DNA of 64,000 nucleotides from Limnephilus marmoratus (GCA_917880885.1 OU862919.1:15518001-15582000); one strand, 5' to 3'; shown: positions 30,198 to 41,533, counted from the first letter of the stretch. Notes: generated from the letters alone by a model not told the origin. Translations and numbers: made by a program.

Positions 30198-31043
30198 ATC
30201 ATTATTTAATATTTTCAATTCAATAAATATCAAACATATTTCCACCGATAATGACAGTTTCAGCCATTTTTACGTCATTTAACAAACTAATTTTGACATC
30301 ATTCTGTTGTAAAAGATAACCATTTTCATAAATTTATTCTTACTATAAATACATGCGTTTTTTGACAAATTTTCCGTTTACGTTGCGAATAAAATCAAAG
30401 GTCGAATATCTCAAGTTAATAAAAACACATAACCGCCACGAATAATACCTTGTCTCACGGACGTTTTACTTTCAAGTGTACCCTTGATAATTTCCCTGCG
30501 TCGTATTTTTGGAGCAGGGTTGTCCAAGAGTTAGCGGCCGCATCGAAAAAAATTAAACATCGATATAATAATTTAAACATGACAATCATTGATAGCGCAA
30601 TTTAAATCTCACAGGCAAGTGATTTTTAATTTAAATTATTATACGGCAGATCCATTAATACAACAAGTTTTATAATTTTAATATTCTTAATATAGTGAAG
30701 GATAGATATTCTTTTTTTACATCGATCGTCCATTTGTTTAGTCAGACATCTCCAAATACTAAGCTTTCAAAAAATGAGGAAAACAATAATATACTCAGTA
30801 AAAATCAAAATTTTATTAATTCGCTACAAGTTTTCTTTATAATAATTGATTAAGTGGTGAGTAATCTCAGTATTGTACCAGAGAGGGAGAGAGTATTAGG
30901 AATTTGGTAGGGGTTCTTTCTTTATTTAAAAACACTCCTAGAATTTGAATTGAATGTTTTCATTTACAAACTTATTTTGTGCAGCCTGCAAACTACATAC
31001 GGGGCCGGCTACCCGATCTGAGGCCCAAACAAGCATATATGTG
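30198..31043. other. Unassigned AT-rich stretch
   Basis: 30227-30300 repeats part of 29700-29780 (AACACATTT..GACAGTTTCAGCCAT..CATTTAACAAACTAATTTT), a short direct duplication flanking the SINE-B copy; it may be a long target-site duplication. Nothing else recognised. Confidence 0.4.
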
Positions 31044-31686
31044 TTTTTTTGTTCGAATATCTATATATATAAAAATTAATCCTTATTTCCCTTGGTCACG
31101 CCATAACTTCAAAACGACATTACTTTTTTCATTATTTTTTTTTTACTTTCTTCAAGTTTTCTAATACTTTGTAGAAGGTTCTTATAGAAAGAAAAATTAA
31201 GAAAATTGTGTATAAAGTTGGATAATTTCAGAAAAATTAACGACTATTTTAACTTCGCATGTTTGACAGTTCGCGCGTTTGATGAATGTGACTTAAAAAA
31301 AAAAGAATTGTCTATGGATTTTTTAAATTATAGACATTTGAATAGGTACCCATGTTGGTAAGAAATTAGATTGATTGTTTTTACAATATACGAAAATGAA
31401 TGTTTGTAATCTATGAAAAATTTAATTTTGAATAAAAAAATTGTAATAGGTGGCACGCGAGCTGTTTGAAAACTGAGTGTACTGGGACCGAATACATGGA
31501 ACGAGGGAGGGGGTTGGCAGGACGGGGGAGCGGAATAGGGGAGAGGGTAGGCGGGGAAGGTTGAAGGTGAACGAGGGAGGGGAAGGGGATGTGGGAGGGA
31601 ATTGGGGTCGCACATGAAAGGACATGCAGGGAGTAACAATATATTTTTTTGAATATGGCATTGCAACGCATGCCAAGAACCAGCTA
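31044..31686 (-). mobile_element. Dispersed AGCTGACCCGG-type repeat, minus orientation
   Basis: The minus strand starts AACTAGCTGGTTCTTGGCAT, related to the CTAGCTGACCCGG start at 15048, and ends ACCAAGGGAAATAAGGATTA followed by TATATATAGATA. A G-rich block at 31500-31600 and GGTGGCACGCGAGCTG also occur, in opposite orientation, at 36830-36940. Proline-rich frames over it are shadows. Confidence 0.6.
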
Positions 31687-33029
31687 GTTAGCAATAAAAA
31701 GGAAGAGACTACAGAAAACCGACCTTTTTATATCAACAACAAAAACTTATTTTACAACCTGACGGTTTTGATAAAAGCGCCATCTGGACGCACAATAAAA
31801 ACCTGTATTATCGACATATAACCTGTCGGTAAATAAACTAGATAAAAACCGGTGGAGGGCGGTAAGTGCACCAATTCAATAATAATATTATACAGATGGT
31901 ACACTTTTGTAACTGCATGCTTAACTCAAATTACGATTTTTCGGAGATGTCTGACTAATCAACTGGACAATCGATATGTACTGTTTAAGAAATTTCATTA
32001 TGTATTCTATTTTAAGTACTAAAGTACTTAAAATAGAATAAACTTAAAATTTAATATACAGGTTCCTTTTTTAAATAAAATTTGTAATAAAACAGTCACC
32101 TCACTTTTTATCGCTTTCATTTAATTTTATTTTTAAATTAACAAAATAAGACCGTCACTTATGAACGGTTTTGTAAAACATCTGAACAACATAACTCGTA
32201 TGGCCTACGGCAATGAGAAGCATTATTTCTTTCGCTTTCTAACATAAAAGAAATCGCAAATATTCGCATGACAGGAAGAGAGATATCTAACTTTTAATAA
32301 TGCATGGTCGCTCTGGGACAATCTGGGTCTCCTGTTATTATAACGGCATATGATGTTTTGGGACAACTCGGGTCTCCAGTGATCAGACGTTAAGGTTAAG
32401 ATCTATGATGTTAGTAAACAAAACATGACATTAATTTGACATCTGTTTGTCTCCGATGACATTTCTTTTGTACTTTGAAAGCAGTTTAGTTGAAGTTTCT
32501 AATCAGACTTGTCACTAGATGAAGCCAACAGAGTCAACGAAAAATTGGTAATTTGAATGAATAATTTTAAAAAAAATAAAATTTCGGTTAATTATTTTAA
32601 AATTTTTAATTTCTATTGAATATTCTTTAATTAATAAAACTGTGATTAAATATATTTTACCCGTTTATTTTAATTTGACAAATTTGGGGGAAAATCGACT
32701 ATTATAACAAATTTTCAAGAAAAATCGATTATTTATAAATCGATTTTTCATACTTAGGTACTAATTCCTATTTAACTCCTAACCGAGTATTTGTGTAGAA
32801 CTGAGTTATGGCGCATTTCCTTTTCACCCGATTTTCAAGTCACTAACGGCGCTAAAGAATTTTTACTTCAATAATCAAATACGAATACCTGAGACATTAT
32901 CTAGATTACAAATACTTTCGGGTAAAACTTTGTGATAACACAAAAAAGAAGCATCCAAAACTATATAGTAATCAATAATTCAGGATAACACCGAGATAAT
33001 AACATAAGACTGATAAAAATTACGGCAAA
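31687..33029. other. Unassigned stretch with a perfect hairpin
   Basis: No gene recognised. The hairpin at 32003-32040 is listed separately. Confidence 0.35.
32003..32040. repeat. Perfect 17-bp hairpin, 4-base loop
   Basis: TATTCTATTTTAAGTAC, loop TAAA, then its exact reverse complement. AT-rich and short. It could extrude as a cruciform or be a small-RNA precursor-like fold; nothing around it says which. Confidence 0.9.
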
Positions 33030-33275
33030 TAATCAGGTCTATAGTAGAGTGTTGTCCCAATAGGAGAGAGGTCCTGAGTTCGACGATCGGTTGCGACCGT
33101 TTCCTTTTTAATATTTATGTGGGCCATTTCAACAGACAGAATAACAGAATAGTGTGTATGAATGAAAGTGAATGAGACAAGGAATGTGTGCCAAGACCGA
33201 GTTATTTAACGGTCCATCATCTCTGCCAACCCCTGTGGGAAATGGAGTAATGGATAATTAGTTACTTAGTGTCTT
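33030..33275 (+). mobile_element. SINE with tRNA-like head and RTE-derived tail
   Basis: 33037-33092 looks like an eroded tRNA (GTAGAGTGTTGTCCCAATAG, then GGTCCTGAGTTCGACGATC with a B-box-like GAGTTCGACGATC). From 33120 the sequence follows the 3' end of the RTE-type LINE at 29510-29670 (GGGCCAT, AGAATAACAGAATAGTGTG, CCAAGACCGAG, GGTCC.TC.TCTCTGCC). A tRNA head plus partner-LINE tail is the standard SINE design. Confidence 0.6.
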
Positions 33276-33405
33276 TTTCTGTTTCATCATTTTAATATTT
33301 AATTTTTCGAAGAAAACTTCTTCTAAAAGGTTGTTACTTTGTGATGTCATTATTTATTTATTAAAAGAAAATAACTTAGTTTACATCACTTTATTTTTTA
33401 TATTT

Positions 33406-33460
33406 TATACTATCAACATGTTTCGTGAACCATGTTCACTTCTTCAGGAATAAAAGTATA
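33406..33460 (-). ncRNA. Hammerhead-ribozyme-like motif, left copy
   Basis: Minus-strand mirror of 35473-35527: CTGAAGA, stem GTGAAC/GTTCAC with ATG loop, GAAA, with TATACT and AGTATA able to close stem I. No difference from the right copy is seen in the core. Confidence 0.5.
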
Positions 33461-33567
33461 CTAAAGTTAAAAAATTAATTATAGATTGCATATGGAGAGA
33501 AGAAATTGAAGGAGGGGGAAGGGTTGACAATGCTGGGAGTTTCGAAAAATTGGGGATTACCAAGCTA

Positions 33568-34236
33568 TTAGAAAGGCCGGTTAAGTGGGAAGATATTTAA
33601 AACAGGGTTAACAAAAATTTTTTGCTTATTAATTATGTCAGCTTTGGAATTTACATTTTTTCTTATTTCTAAAATTTCTAAATTATTGATTTGCGATGTT
33701 TTATATCCTGTATGTAATATTTGAAGACCTGAATTTATGTCAAAGCTATGATCATATTTTAATAAATGGTCTGCGAACTCAGAATCGCTATTGCCATTTA
33801 GTGCTCTGAGGTGCTCTTTAACCCTAATCTCAAAGTTTCTATAAGTTCTACCTATATAAAACGAACTACAATCATTACAATTGAGTTTGTAAACCCCTGA
33901 TTTTTTGGTTTTAATTTCGCTATCTTTATTGTTGAGTATATATTTCTTCAATTTGTTATTTATGTAAAACGCTGGTTGAATAGTACCGGGAATATTTTTA
34001 CTAATAATTTTTGACGTATCGTTGTCGACAAATAAAATTCTACGCCAATGTTTATTGTTATCTTTAGAAATAGGGTAAATATATAATTTGAAAAAATTCT
34101 GTTTAATTTTTTTATTTAGTATTTCATCTATCAAATTAGAAGAATAGCCATTATTAATTGCTATTTGCTTTATGAGATTTAATTCAAAATTATAGTTAAG
34201 AGCTGACAAAGGAATTGTAATTAGTCTATTAATCAT
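33568..34236 (-). pseudogene. Penelope-like protein, C-terminal GIY-YIG part (truncated)
   Basis: 222 residues, uninterrupted but lacking the RT. GIY-YIG endonuclease motifs: SGVYKLNCNDCSSFYIGRTY, then RNFEIRVKEHLRAL, with a Cys pair (NCNDC) before YIG, as in Penelope-family proteins. The first ATG (34236) is internal to the original protein; the frame upstream ends where the inversion begins at 34276. Confidence 0.85.
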
Positions 34237-34280
34237 AGAGTGGAAAGCCGCTAGCTTTTGAGAAAAGGGATGATTTAATC

Positions 34281-35365
34281 AATTAAATAATACAATATTT
34301 AAACAAAAGGATGGCTTAGCTATGGGAAGTAGTACGAGTCCTTTGATTGCAGATATTTTTGTTAATAATTTAGAAAATAAGATTTTTAATAGCGGTGCGT
34401 TATTACTTAAAAATGTGTATTGTTGGAAAAGATATGTTGACGATATATTTTGCATTTGGTTAGGTTCAGAAAGATAATTGAACATGTTCTTAAATTTTTT
34501 AAATAAATTACATAAAAACATTAAATTTACACTGAAAATTGGTAAAGATAAGAGTTTAAATTTCTTGGATTTAAATTTAACATTAACAGGTACAAAAATA
34601 GATTTCAATATTTTCCGTAAAGATACGTATACTGATATTGTTATACATAATTCTTCAAATCATCCCTTTTCTCAAAAACTAGCGGCTTTCCACTCTATGA
34701 TTAATAGACTAATTACAATTCCTTTGTCAGCTCTTAACTATAATTTTGAATTAAATCTCATAAAGCAAATAGCAATTAATAATGGCTATTCTTCTAATTT
34801 GATAGATGAAATACTAAATAAAAAAATTAAACAGAATTTTTTCAAATTATATATTTACCCTATTTCTAAAGATAACAATAAACATTGGCGTAGAATTTTA
34901 TTTGTCGACAACGATACGTCAAAAATTATTAGTAAAAATATTCCCGGTACTATTCAACCAGCGTTTTACATAAATAACAAATTGAAGAAATATTTACTCA
35001 ACAATAAAGATAGCGAAATTAAAACCAAAAAATCAGGGGTTTACAAACTCAATTGTAATGATTGTAGTTCGTTTTATATAGGTAGAACTTATAGAAACTT
35101 TGAGATTAGGGTTAAAGAGCACCTCAGAGCACTAAATGGCAATAGCGATTCTGAGTTCGCAGACCATTTATTAAAATATGATCATAGCTTTGACATAAAT
35201 TCAGGTCTTCAAATATTACATACAGGATATAAAACATCGCAAATCAATAATTTAGAAATTTTAGAAATAAGAAAAAATGTAAATTCCAAAGCTGACATAA
35301 TTAATAAGCAAAAAATTTTTGTTAACCCTGTTTTAAATATCTTCCCACTTAACCGGCCTTTCTAA
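34281..35365 (+). pseudogene. Penelope-like protein: RT fragment plus GIY-YIG
   Basis: Reads FKQKDGLAMGSSTSPLIADI, then CWKRYVDDIF (the YVDD catalytic motif), then a stop at 34475-34477, and continues in the same frame for 295 codons through the linker to the GIY-YIG domain and a natural stop at 35365. Fingers and early RT motifs are missing. One nonsense codon and the 5' truncation mark it as dead. Confidence 0.88.
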
Positions 35366-35472
35366 TAGCTTGGTAATCCCCAATTTTTCGAAACTCCCAG
35401 CATTGTCAACCCTTCCCCCTCCTTCAATTTCTTCTCTCCATATGCAATCTATAATTAATTTTTTAACTTTAG

Positions 35473-35527
35473 TATACTTTTATTCCTGAAGAAGTGAACA
35501 TGGTTCACGAAACATGTTGATAGTATA
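35473..35527 (+). ncRNA. Hammerhead-ribozyme-like motif, right copy
   Basis: CTGAAGA (35486-35492), stem II GTGAAC/GTTCAC with ATG loop, GAAA (35509-35512), then a very short possible stem III (CATG) and flanks TATACT/AGTATA that could form stem I. Penelope-like elements are known to carry minimal hammerheads in their terminal repeats. Stem III and the cleavage site are not clear to me. Confidence 0.55.
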
Positions 35528-35590
35528 AAATATAAAAAATAAAGTGATGTAAACTAAGTTATTTTCTTTTAATAAATTTTAATATTTCTG

Positions 35591-36504
35591 TAATGAAATA
35601 TTGTCTTTTTCTTCAATTTTATTATTTGTTTGACTTCCAATTCACATCGTGTGACCTCTATAAGAAAAGAAGTGTACCCCTGGTTTGAAGGAACAAGTAA
35701 AAAGAAAGATGGGATCTCTAACGCTGGTCGTAAAAGAATAAAGGCCCAACTTCCCGCCTTATCTTGTTGTAATAATCAAACAAAAGTACTGATTAACTTC
35801 CCAAGTGGGATAATCTACTTGAATTATTATAGAATATCTATAAGATCGCGGAAAGCGAACTACCTTTCCTTAGGTAAATGGAACCTTTTAAACTCGTGCG
35901 TGCCTCGATGAATAAGTGCGATAAATTCTTGGTATTGGATTTTTTGTTGTTGTAGGAAATCCGCAGTGGAATTTTTATTTATTGGTGATTATTTTTTTCT
36001 CCTCATAACTCCACTCATTAAGGTGATACTTAAAATAATTAATAATCAACTCTTTCATATATCGTCACTTCAGTTGGACAAGGTTCTAATTGTTTTTTTA
36101 CACGATCTTTGAATGCAAAACCATTTCTTTTGCTCATTTCTATAACCAAAATAATTTTCACAATCGTATGTTTTATATTTCTTTAGCGACTTGTATGAAG
36201 AAAATCTAAAATTAAGCTTTTATTACACAAGTCTACAAAAAATAAAAATTGAGAGCTGTTTTGGTTTTTTTGCGTAATTTTTATGTTTTGGGGTGTGCTG
36301 AATCCGAAAATGATTTTCATTTTGTGACAGAACTTCACGTTTTCTGACAATGTATGTATCTATGTTAAACAAGTTATCATCTTAAAATATAAGATAAGAA
36401 ACTAAAAAAATATATATATTTTTTTTATAATTGCTTAACAAAAATATTTTTTTTATCTGAGATACATTGATTAGTAAGCACTAAACACATTTCTTTTTCC
36501 CAGT
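35591..36504. other. Unassigned AT-rich stretch
   Basis: A 93-residue frame at 35630-35911 has no recognised domain. 36240-36500 may be the decayed 3' extension of the pseudogene that follows on the minus strand. Confidence 0.3.
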
Positions 36505-36805
36505 GAGACATCTTTTGGTACATTTTCGCTTCTAGGAAGCATCTGGAAGGTCTCTCTGAAGCGTTCAACACTAGTCTGCAATCATTGAGATGCTCCATCT
36601 TCCCTGGTATCTTTTTTCCATCTCCTTAATATCTTGGTGAAATCGTTCATTTTGCTCTTCACTCACATATCCTAAATTTTCTGGAAAGTAGTCGAGGTGG
36701 GAATGAAGAAAACGTTATTTTAAACTCATTAGGCAACCTTAAGCTTGAAATGCTTTTAACGATTTGTTTGTAGTTAGGGTCTTTGTTATTGCCTAAAAAT
36801 TCAGG
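36505..36805 (-). pseudogene. Fragment of a multicopy insect protein of unknown function
   Basis: Minus strand reads EFLGNNKDPNYKQIVKS, then after a frameshift LHSHLDYFPENLGYVSEEQN, ERFHQDIKEMEKRYQGRWSI, SMIAD, followed by stops. From memory this matches an uncharacterised protein present in many copies in arthropod genomes (HSHLDFFPENLG..HGERFHQDI..ME.RYQG.W). Function unknown; possibly element-encoded. Frameshift and stops make this copy a pseudogene. Confidence 0.7.
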
Positions 36806-36814
36806 TTAAACTTC

Positions 36815-37210
36815 CCCGATCCCTAGTTCCCCTTCCCCCGTTCCTCGAACCCCCTACCCGAGTTCCCCTCCCCCCTCCCGCATTCCATACATTCAGTCCC
36901 AGTACATTCAGTCTTCTCAGCTCGCGTGCCACCTATTGCAATTTTTTTATACAAATTTCATAATGCCAGAGCTCACCAGTAGTTTTATAAAAAACTTGTC
37001 TTGACAATAATGAACACAAAAAAAGAATTATCCAATTTGGTGCAGTCGTTCAAAAGTTATGCGCGAATTTACATTTCTGCGATTCATTTTTATTTAATTA
37101 ATTAATTTTTCATAATTTCATGATGCCAGAGCTCACTATTGTACACAGAAACCATCGCGGGCATGCACACATCAAATCCCCAAATTTTCATCGCAATATA
37201 TATATTTGTA
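36815..37210 (+). mobile_element. Dispersed repeat related to 31044-31686
   Basis: C-rich block at 36820-36880, then TACATTCAGTCCCAGTACA, GCTCGCGTGCCACCTATTGC match the reverse complement of 31440-31600. It continues with TTCAAAAGTTATGCGCG. The start and end are not sharply defined. Confidence 0.55.
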
Positions 37211-38641
37211 CACCGTTTTGCAAAATAACCTGACGTTCTGGAATTTTTTGAGTATTTTTGTAGTTTTCAGAACACCTAAATACATAGAAATCAGTTGAAA
37301 ACATCCAGACAGCATATTTGTTGTAGACTTGTGTTATTAAGGTTCTAACATCACGTACACTCTCTATTTTGTTTGTATCTGATAGTTGATCGTTTTTATG
37401 AGACGCAATTTAGTTCGTATCTTTAGTTGTTGGTTCTAACTTCACCTTCTGGGGTTTCAAAGTTTGCAAAGACGAATTTTCGAAATCCAGTAAACAATTT
37501 TTGATTTTGAGGTTCAATCTAGTGTAAAGTATTTAAGTATATTATCATATTTTAATGGAAAATATTTAAATAAGACATGTCCAATAACGTGTGCAATAAA
37601 TTATTATTCCCTAGCCGGTTTCAGTAGTACCTACGCGTCCTATTTAATTTTCTTCTTTTGAAGTATGATCAATTAAAACACTTTACGCTAATTTCAACCT
37701 CAAAATAAGTAATTGGTAAATAGATAGATAATAATAAATCGTCTCAGCAAAATTTTACATCTCAAATCTCAGAACACGGTAAAGAGAAGTAATCCAATAT
37801 TATAACCCTATCCAAATGGAAAGAAGAGATTGCGCGAGTTTAATTATGTATTTCAGAGAAAAACGCTTTTTACGAGTTACGCTTTAAAATATGAAGATGA
37901 ATTAATTGTTTGCACCCGTACATATGCAAAATTAATGTTAATAAATAGTTTTGTAAATACACAAACTCAAATCTTACAAGAAAGGCTAAAAATGCAATAT
38001 TGAAATGAATCACCTGTACTGAATTCTTTTAAATATCACCTTAAGCTTACATCGCAGCATTGCATGATTTGCGAATCTCCACATTTAACACACGAACTTT
38101 TTTAAAACCGTTTTTTTGGTTCAACAATTTTCATATAAAAAAAAATTGTAATCGATAGATTTTATAGTTCGTTCTTAATATTATTCAGATTAAAAAAATA
38201 AATATAAATTTAATTCTTAGAGATAAAATGAAAGAGAAGGTTCGATTATCACAAAACCAGTAGTTATTTGATCGCTTTTGCTAGCAATATAATGTCTTTA
38301 ATAATTTTATTTTAAATCGTTGAAATTCTAAAATAAAAATATCTATCGATATAAAACCTATATTATCTGAAAAGCATTAATTTGAAAAAATGCATTGCCA
38401 TCTACAGGAGAAAATCAGAAGCTTGCCGTCCGTCTTCCTTCTCCAAGTCCGAAGTTTCCCGTAATGAGCGCATTCTGGCGGGAAATGTTGAAACTAAATA
38501 ATTATTTTGGTGGAATTGGGGCGCCTTTCAAATTTAACCTTTCTGAGTTTTCCGCTAGGGGCCGAGCAAAGAAAATGTTCATTGCACGTTTAAAAAACAT
38601 TTATCAAAGTCTAAAATACGCATTGTCATTTTACAGATTAA
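37211..38641. other. Unassigned AT-rich stretch
   Basis: The 133-residue plus frame at 38395-38796 reads into an RTE remnant in its last third; its first 80 residues have no known domain. Nothing else recognised. Confidence 0.3.
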
Positions 38642-39030
38642 TTATTTTCGATGATCTAGGATCCAGAGTCCAAGTTGCCGAAATGACGTACTTGAGAGGA
38701 GTGGCAGGCGTTACGAAATGGGATCATATAAGAAACTCTACGATCCGAGGCGATCTAAACTTTAAACTACTGCTACTCTTCATAGAAAAATCGTAACTGA
38801 GGTGGTCTGGGCATGTACAGCGCCCTTGAGGAGATTTTCCACGAAAACGATGTTATAAATATTAGCCAATTATTATTAAGAATGTCTGATGACCGAGTTC
38901 CGAGGAAGATACTGAGTGCGATTCCAGAGGGAAGATGTCCAGTGGGCCGCCCCAGACACCGTTGGGCGAGGCAACTCCGAAAACAGTGTGAGGAGAGGAT
39001 GGGACTGACAGTGGGTCCCCGACCCGAATA
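38642..39030 (+). pseudogene. RTE-type LINE C-terminal remnant with a 60-bp insertion
   Basis: Reads SRVQVAEMTYLRGVAGVTKW, DHIRNSTIRGDLNF, then LRWSGHVQR, then, after about 60 extra bases (38823-38880), MSDDRVPRKILSAIPEGRCP, VGRPRHRWARQL. This is the RTE pattern LRW.GHV.RM..R..K....GR...GRPR.RW. The interruption falls exactly between R and M of a conserved motif. Confidence 0.8.
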
Positions 39031-39077
39031 GGACAAGGGGGAGAAGTTTATGATGATAATTTAGGATCATCCAAAAT

Positions 39078-39905
39078 AATGGTACTTAACGCTAAATAAA
39101 ACAGCTTTAAATAGTACTCAACTCCAAATAAATCATCTTTAAATAGTTACTTAACGCTAAATAAAACAGCTTTAAATATTTGCTTAGCGCTAAATAAAAT
39201 AGCTTTAAATAGTACTTAACGCTAAATAAAACTGCTTTAAATAGTTACTTAACGCTAAATAAAATAGTTTTAAATAGTTACTTAACGCTAAATAAAACAG
39301 CTTTAAATAGTTACTTAACGCTAAATAAAACAGCTTTACATAGTTGCTTAACACTACATAAAACAGTTTTAAATAGATAAGTTTTAAGATTATCACGGCC
39401 AAAAGCATTTTCGTTATTTGTGACACTGCAACGATGTCCGAAACGTTGGCTAAAGAAGGAGGTAGCGCAACCCGGCATAACACCCCAAAAACAAATTAAG
39501 AAAACAGTTTTAAATAGTTACTTAACGCTAAATAAAACAGCTTTATATATTACTTAACGCTAAATAAAACAGCTTTATATAGTTACTTAACGCTAAATAA
39601 AAAAGCTTTAAATAGTTACTTAATGCTAAATAAAACAGCTTTGTATAGTTACTTAACGCTAAATAAAATAGCTTTAAACAGTTACTTAACGCTAAATAAA
39701 ACAGCTTTATATAGTTACTTAACGCTAAATAAAAAAGCTTTATATAGTTGCTTAACGCTACATAAAACAGTTTTAAATAGTTACTTAACGCTAAATAAAA
39801 CTGCTTTAAGTAGTTACTTAACGCTAAATAAAACAGCTTTATATAGTTACTTAACGCTAAATAAAACATCTTTAAATAGTTACTTAACGCTAAATAAAAC
39901 AGCTT
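39078..39905. repeat. 33-bp satellite array, about 20 copies, interrupted once
   Basis: Unit TTACTTAACGCTAAATAAAA plus CAGCTTTAAATAG, with variable last positions. The left part (39078-39378) is more degenerate, with some copies one to three bases short; the right part (39505-39905) is regular. The interruption is 39380-39500. The period gives 11-residue repeats in several frames that are not genes. Confidence 0.95.
39380..39500 (-). repeat. CACGGCCAAAAG-type repeat inserted in the satellite
   Basis: TCACGGCCAAAAGCATTTTC, then CCGAAACGTTGGCTAAAGAA, GGAGGTAGCGCAACCCGGCA. The second half is the reverse complement of 16275-16325. It splits the 33-bp array, so it is probably an insertion later spread with it or a single event. 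Confidence 0.6.
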
Positions 39906-41397
39906 TACACCAAGAAAAGCCTACTACGGTAATATAAAAAGATCTTTTATTTTGAACCTATGGTCAAAGGTTCGATTTGACATTAAAAAACTTTTATCAT
40001 TGTTTCTTTAGCACAACAATAAATATTAAAACAATTAAATATCGTCATATTAAAAAAAGAGATAGGTGCATTCGTTATGCATTAGACCGACTTAAATATA
40101 TGTATATTTATCTAAACGTATATGCATGAAACAGTTTTGTGGAATAATGTTGTATGTGGATCTCAAGACAATATCTACAATGTAAAAGGTTTCATTTGTT
40201 CATATCGTTTTTTGGTTTTGTTTTTTAAGCTCAAATACATCAACGACATGTGTACCTACATTTATGTTAGAAGAGCATGTCGCTTTTTGCAAGGGACGAA
40301 GAGTAAAAAAAAAAGTTTTGTGGAATACCGTTAGGTGTAAAATTTATATACAAAACATTATTTCACAAATTCAGCGTAAATTGTAGTAATAATCTCTAAG
40401 TTAATTCATTTAAAACTCGTAAGAATTGTATGTTTTATGTATTTTAAATATAAATTGTTATAAAACATAACTGGTTTCGTTTTTTCCATTTTTCTTAGAA
40501 CTAGAATATTGTTGGATACAACATTCTTCCGGGCAAGGGCTCAATTTTTGGACAAATTTTTGAAAAGCAACCATTTGGACAGCGATAAAATGTCCACCAT
40601 TAGGACAAAAAGGATAAAAAAGAAGAAGCGCAACACGGTATGCTAACCCACAAACTAACCTGAAAAATATTTCAAAAAAGTTCTCAAATCATACTTCGAC
40701 TTAAGCTTTCACAAATACACCTAATAAAATGTGAATTGCTTTTAGATACATCGTAGACTTAAATAAAATAGTCTGCTTTTGATTATATTTACATTATTTT
40801 TATTGAAGCTCAAAGCGCATTCTTTAAAAGATTGCATTGCAAATGGAGAGCGATGCAAATAAAGCCTTGCACAAGCTGTGGTATGTTTCTGGAAAAGCTC
40901 CGATCATATCCACCGAGTGTTTGCCCTATTGTGTTCCATTCGCCGAGCCCTAATAGCGTTACATTTCCCGTCCACATCACCCCGTTACGTAAAAAGCTTT
41001 TCTGTGTCTACCAGATAATAGAATATCCACGTTTGTAGGGCTTTTGGAGTTGATGTGAGAAAGGACTGACGATTCAAAGATAAGTAATAAAAATTTACAT
41101 TGCATTAATTTGTCGACGGGTTATTTTGAAAGCTTTCAGTTAAAAGTTCAGTGTGCGAGAGTCCACTAAAAATATTTGCATTAAAGGAAGTACTAAACTT
41201 ACTATAAAAAGTGTTTCTTGACATTATTTGAAGTAAAAAATGTGAACGAAATTTTGATCTCCGGTGACATTTTAGATGCGGGTTTTTCAATTAAAAATAT
41301 TTAAAAAATCAATAGGTATTTGACAGTTAAGGACGGTGTAAAGGGTTGGGCGGTTACTCGGCTTAGCGACCATTGACGACAAAATTGCGTCCCAGTT
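39906..41397. other. Unassigned AT-rich stretch
   Basis: AAGAAGCGCAACACGGTATG at 40620-40650 is a scrap of the CACGGCCAAAAG repeat family. Open frames at 40122-40334 and 40832-41038 lack known domains. Confidence 0.3.
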
Positions 41398-41533
41398 GCG
41401 TCCACTGCCTTTTTTTATTTTCCTGTGTATATGTTTTTCGAGGTGTATATATATATATATAGGTGTATATATATATACACCTCGAAAAAGTTACCGGAGG
41501 CCAACACACAGGAAAATAAAAAAAGGTAGTGGA
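41398..41533. mobile_element. Inverted pair of short repeat ends joined at a TA run
   Basis: CGTCCACTGCCTTTTTTTAT at the left and its near-exact inverse (ATAAAAAAAGGTAGTGGACG) at the right, with inner inverted TTTTTCGAGGTGTATATATA. Because the right half continues outward into a tRNA-like sequence, this may be two tail-to-tail copies of a tRNA-type SINE rather than a MITE. Confidence 0.6.

Larger units (their letters stand above)
33345..35590. mobile_element. Penelope-like element: two head-to-head partial copies
   Basis: 33345-34276 (minus) and 34655-35590 (plus) are inverted repeats of about 930 bp, nearly identical (one residue differs in the shared protein region). The plus copy extends inward to include RT motifs; the minus copy is shorter. 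Both end with the same 3' segment containing a hammerhead-like motif. Complex inverted or tandem arrangements of 5'-truncated copies are typical of Penelope-like elements. Confidence 0.85.

Noticed and set aside
31328..31694. Overlapping Pro/Ser-rich minus-strand ORFs
   Set aside because: They lie in the G-rich block of a dispersed repeat and occur in three frames at once.
34280..34608. Minus-strand 109-residue ORF between the Penelope-like copies
   Set aside because: Shadow of the plus-strand RT segment containing RYVDDIF.
39205..39937. Proteins with LKLFYLALSNY repeats
   Set aside because: They are readings of the 33-bp satellite in several frames and on both strands.
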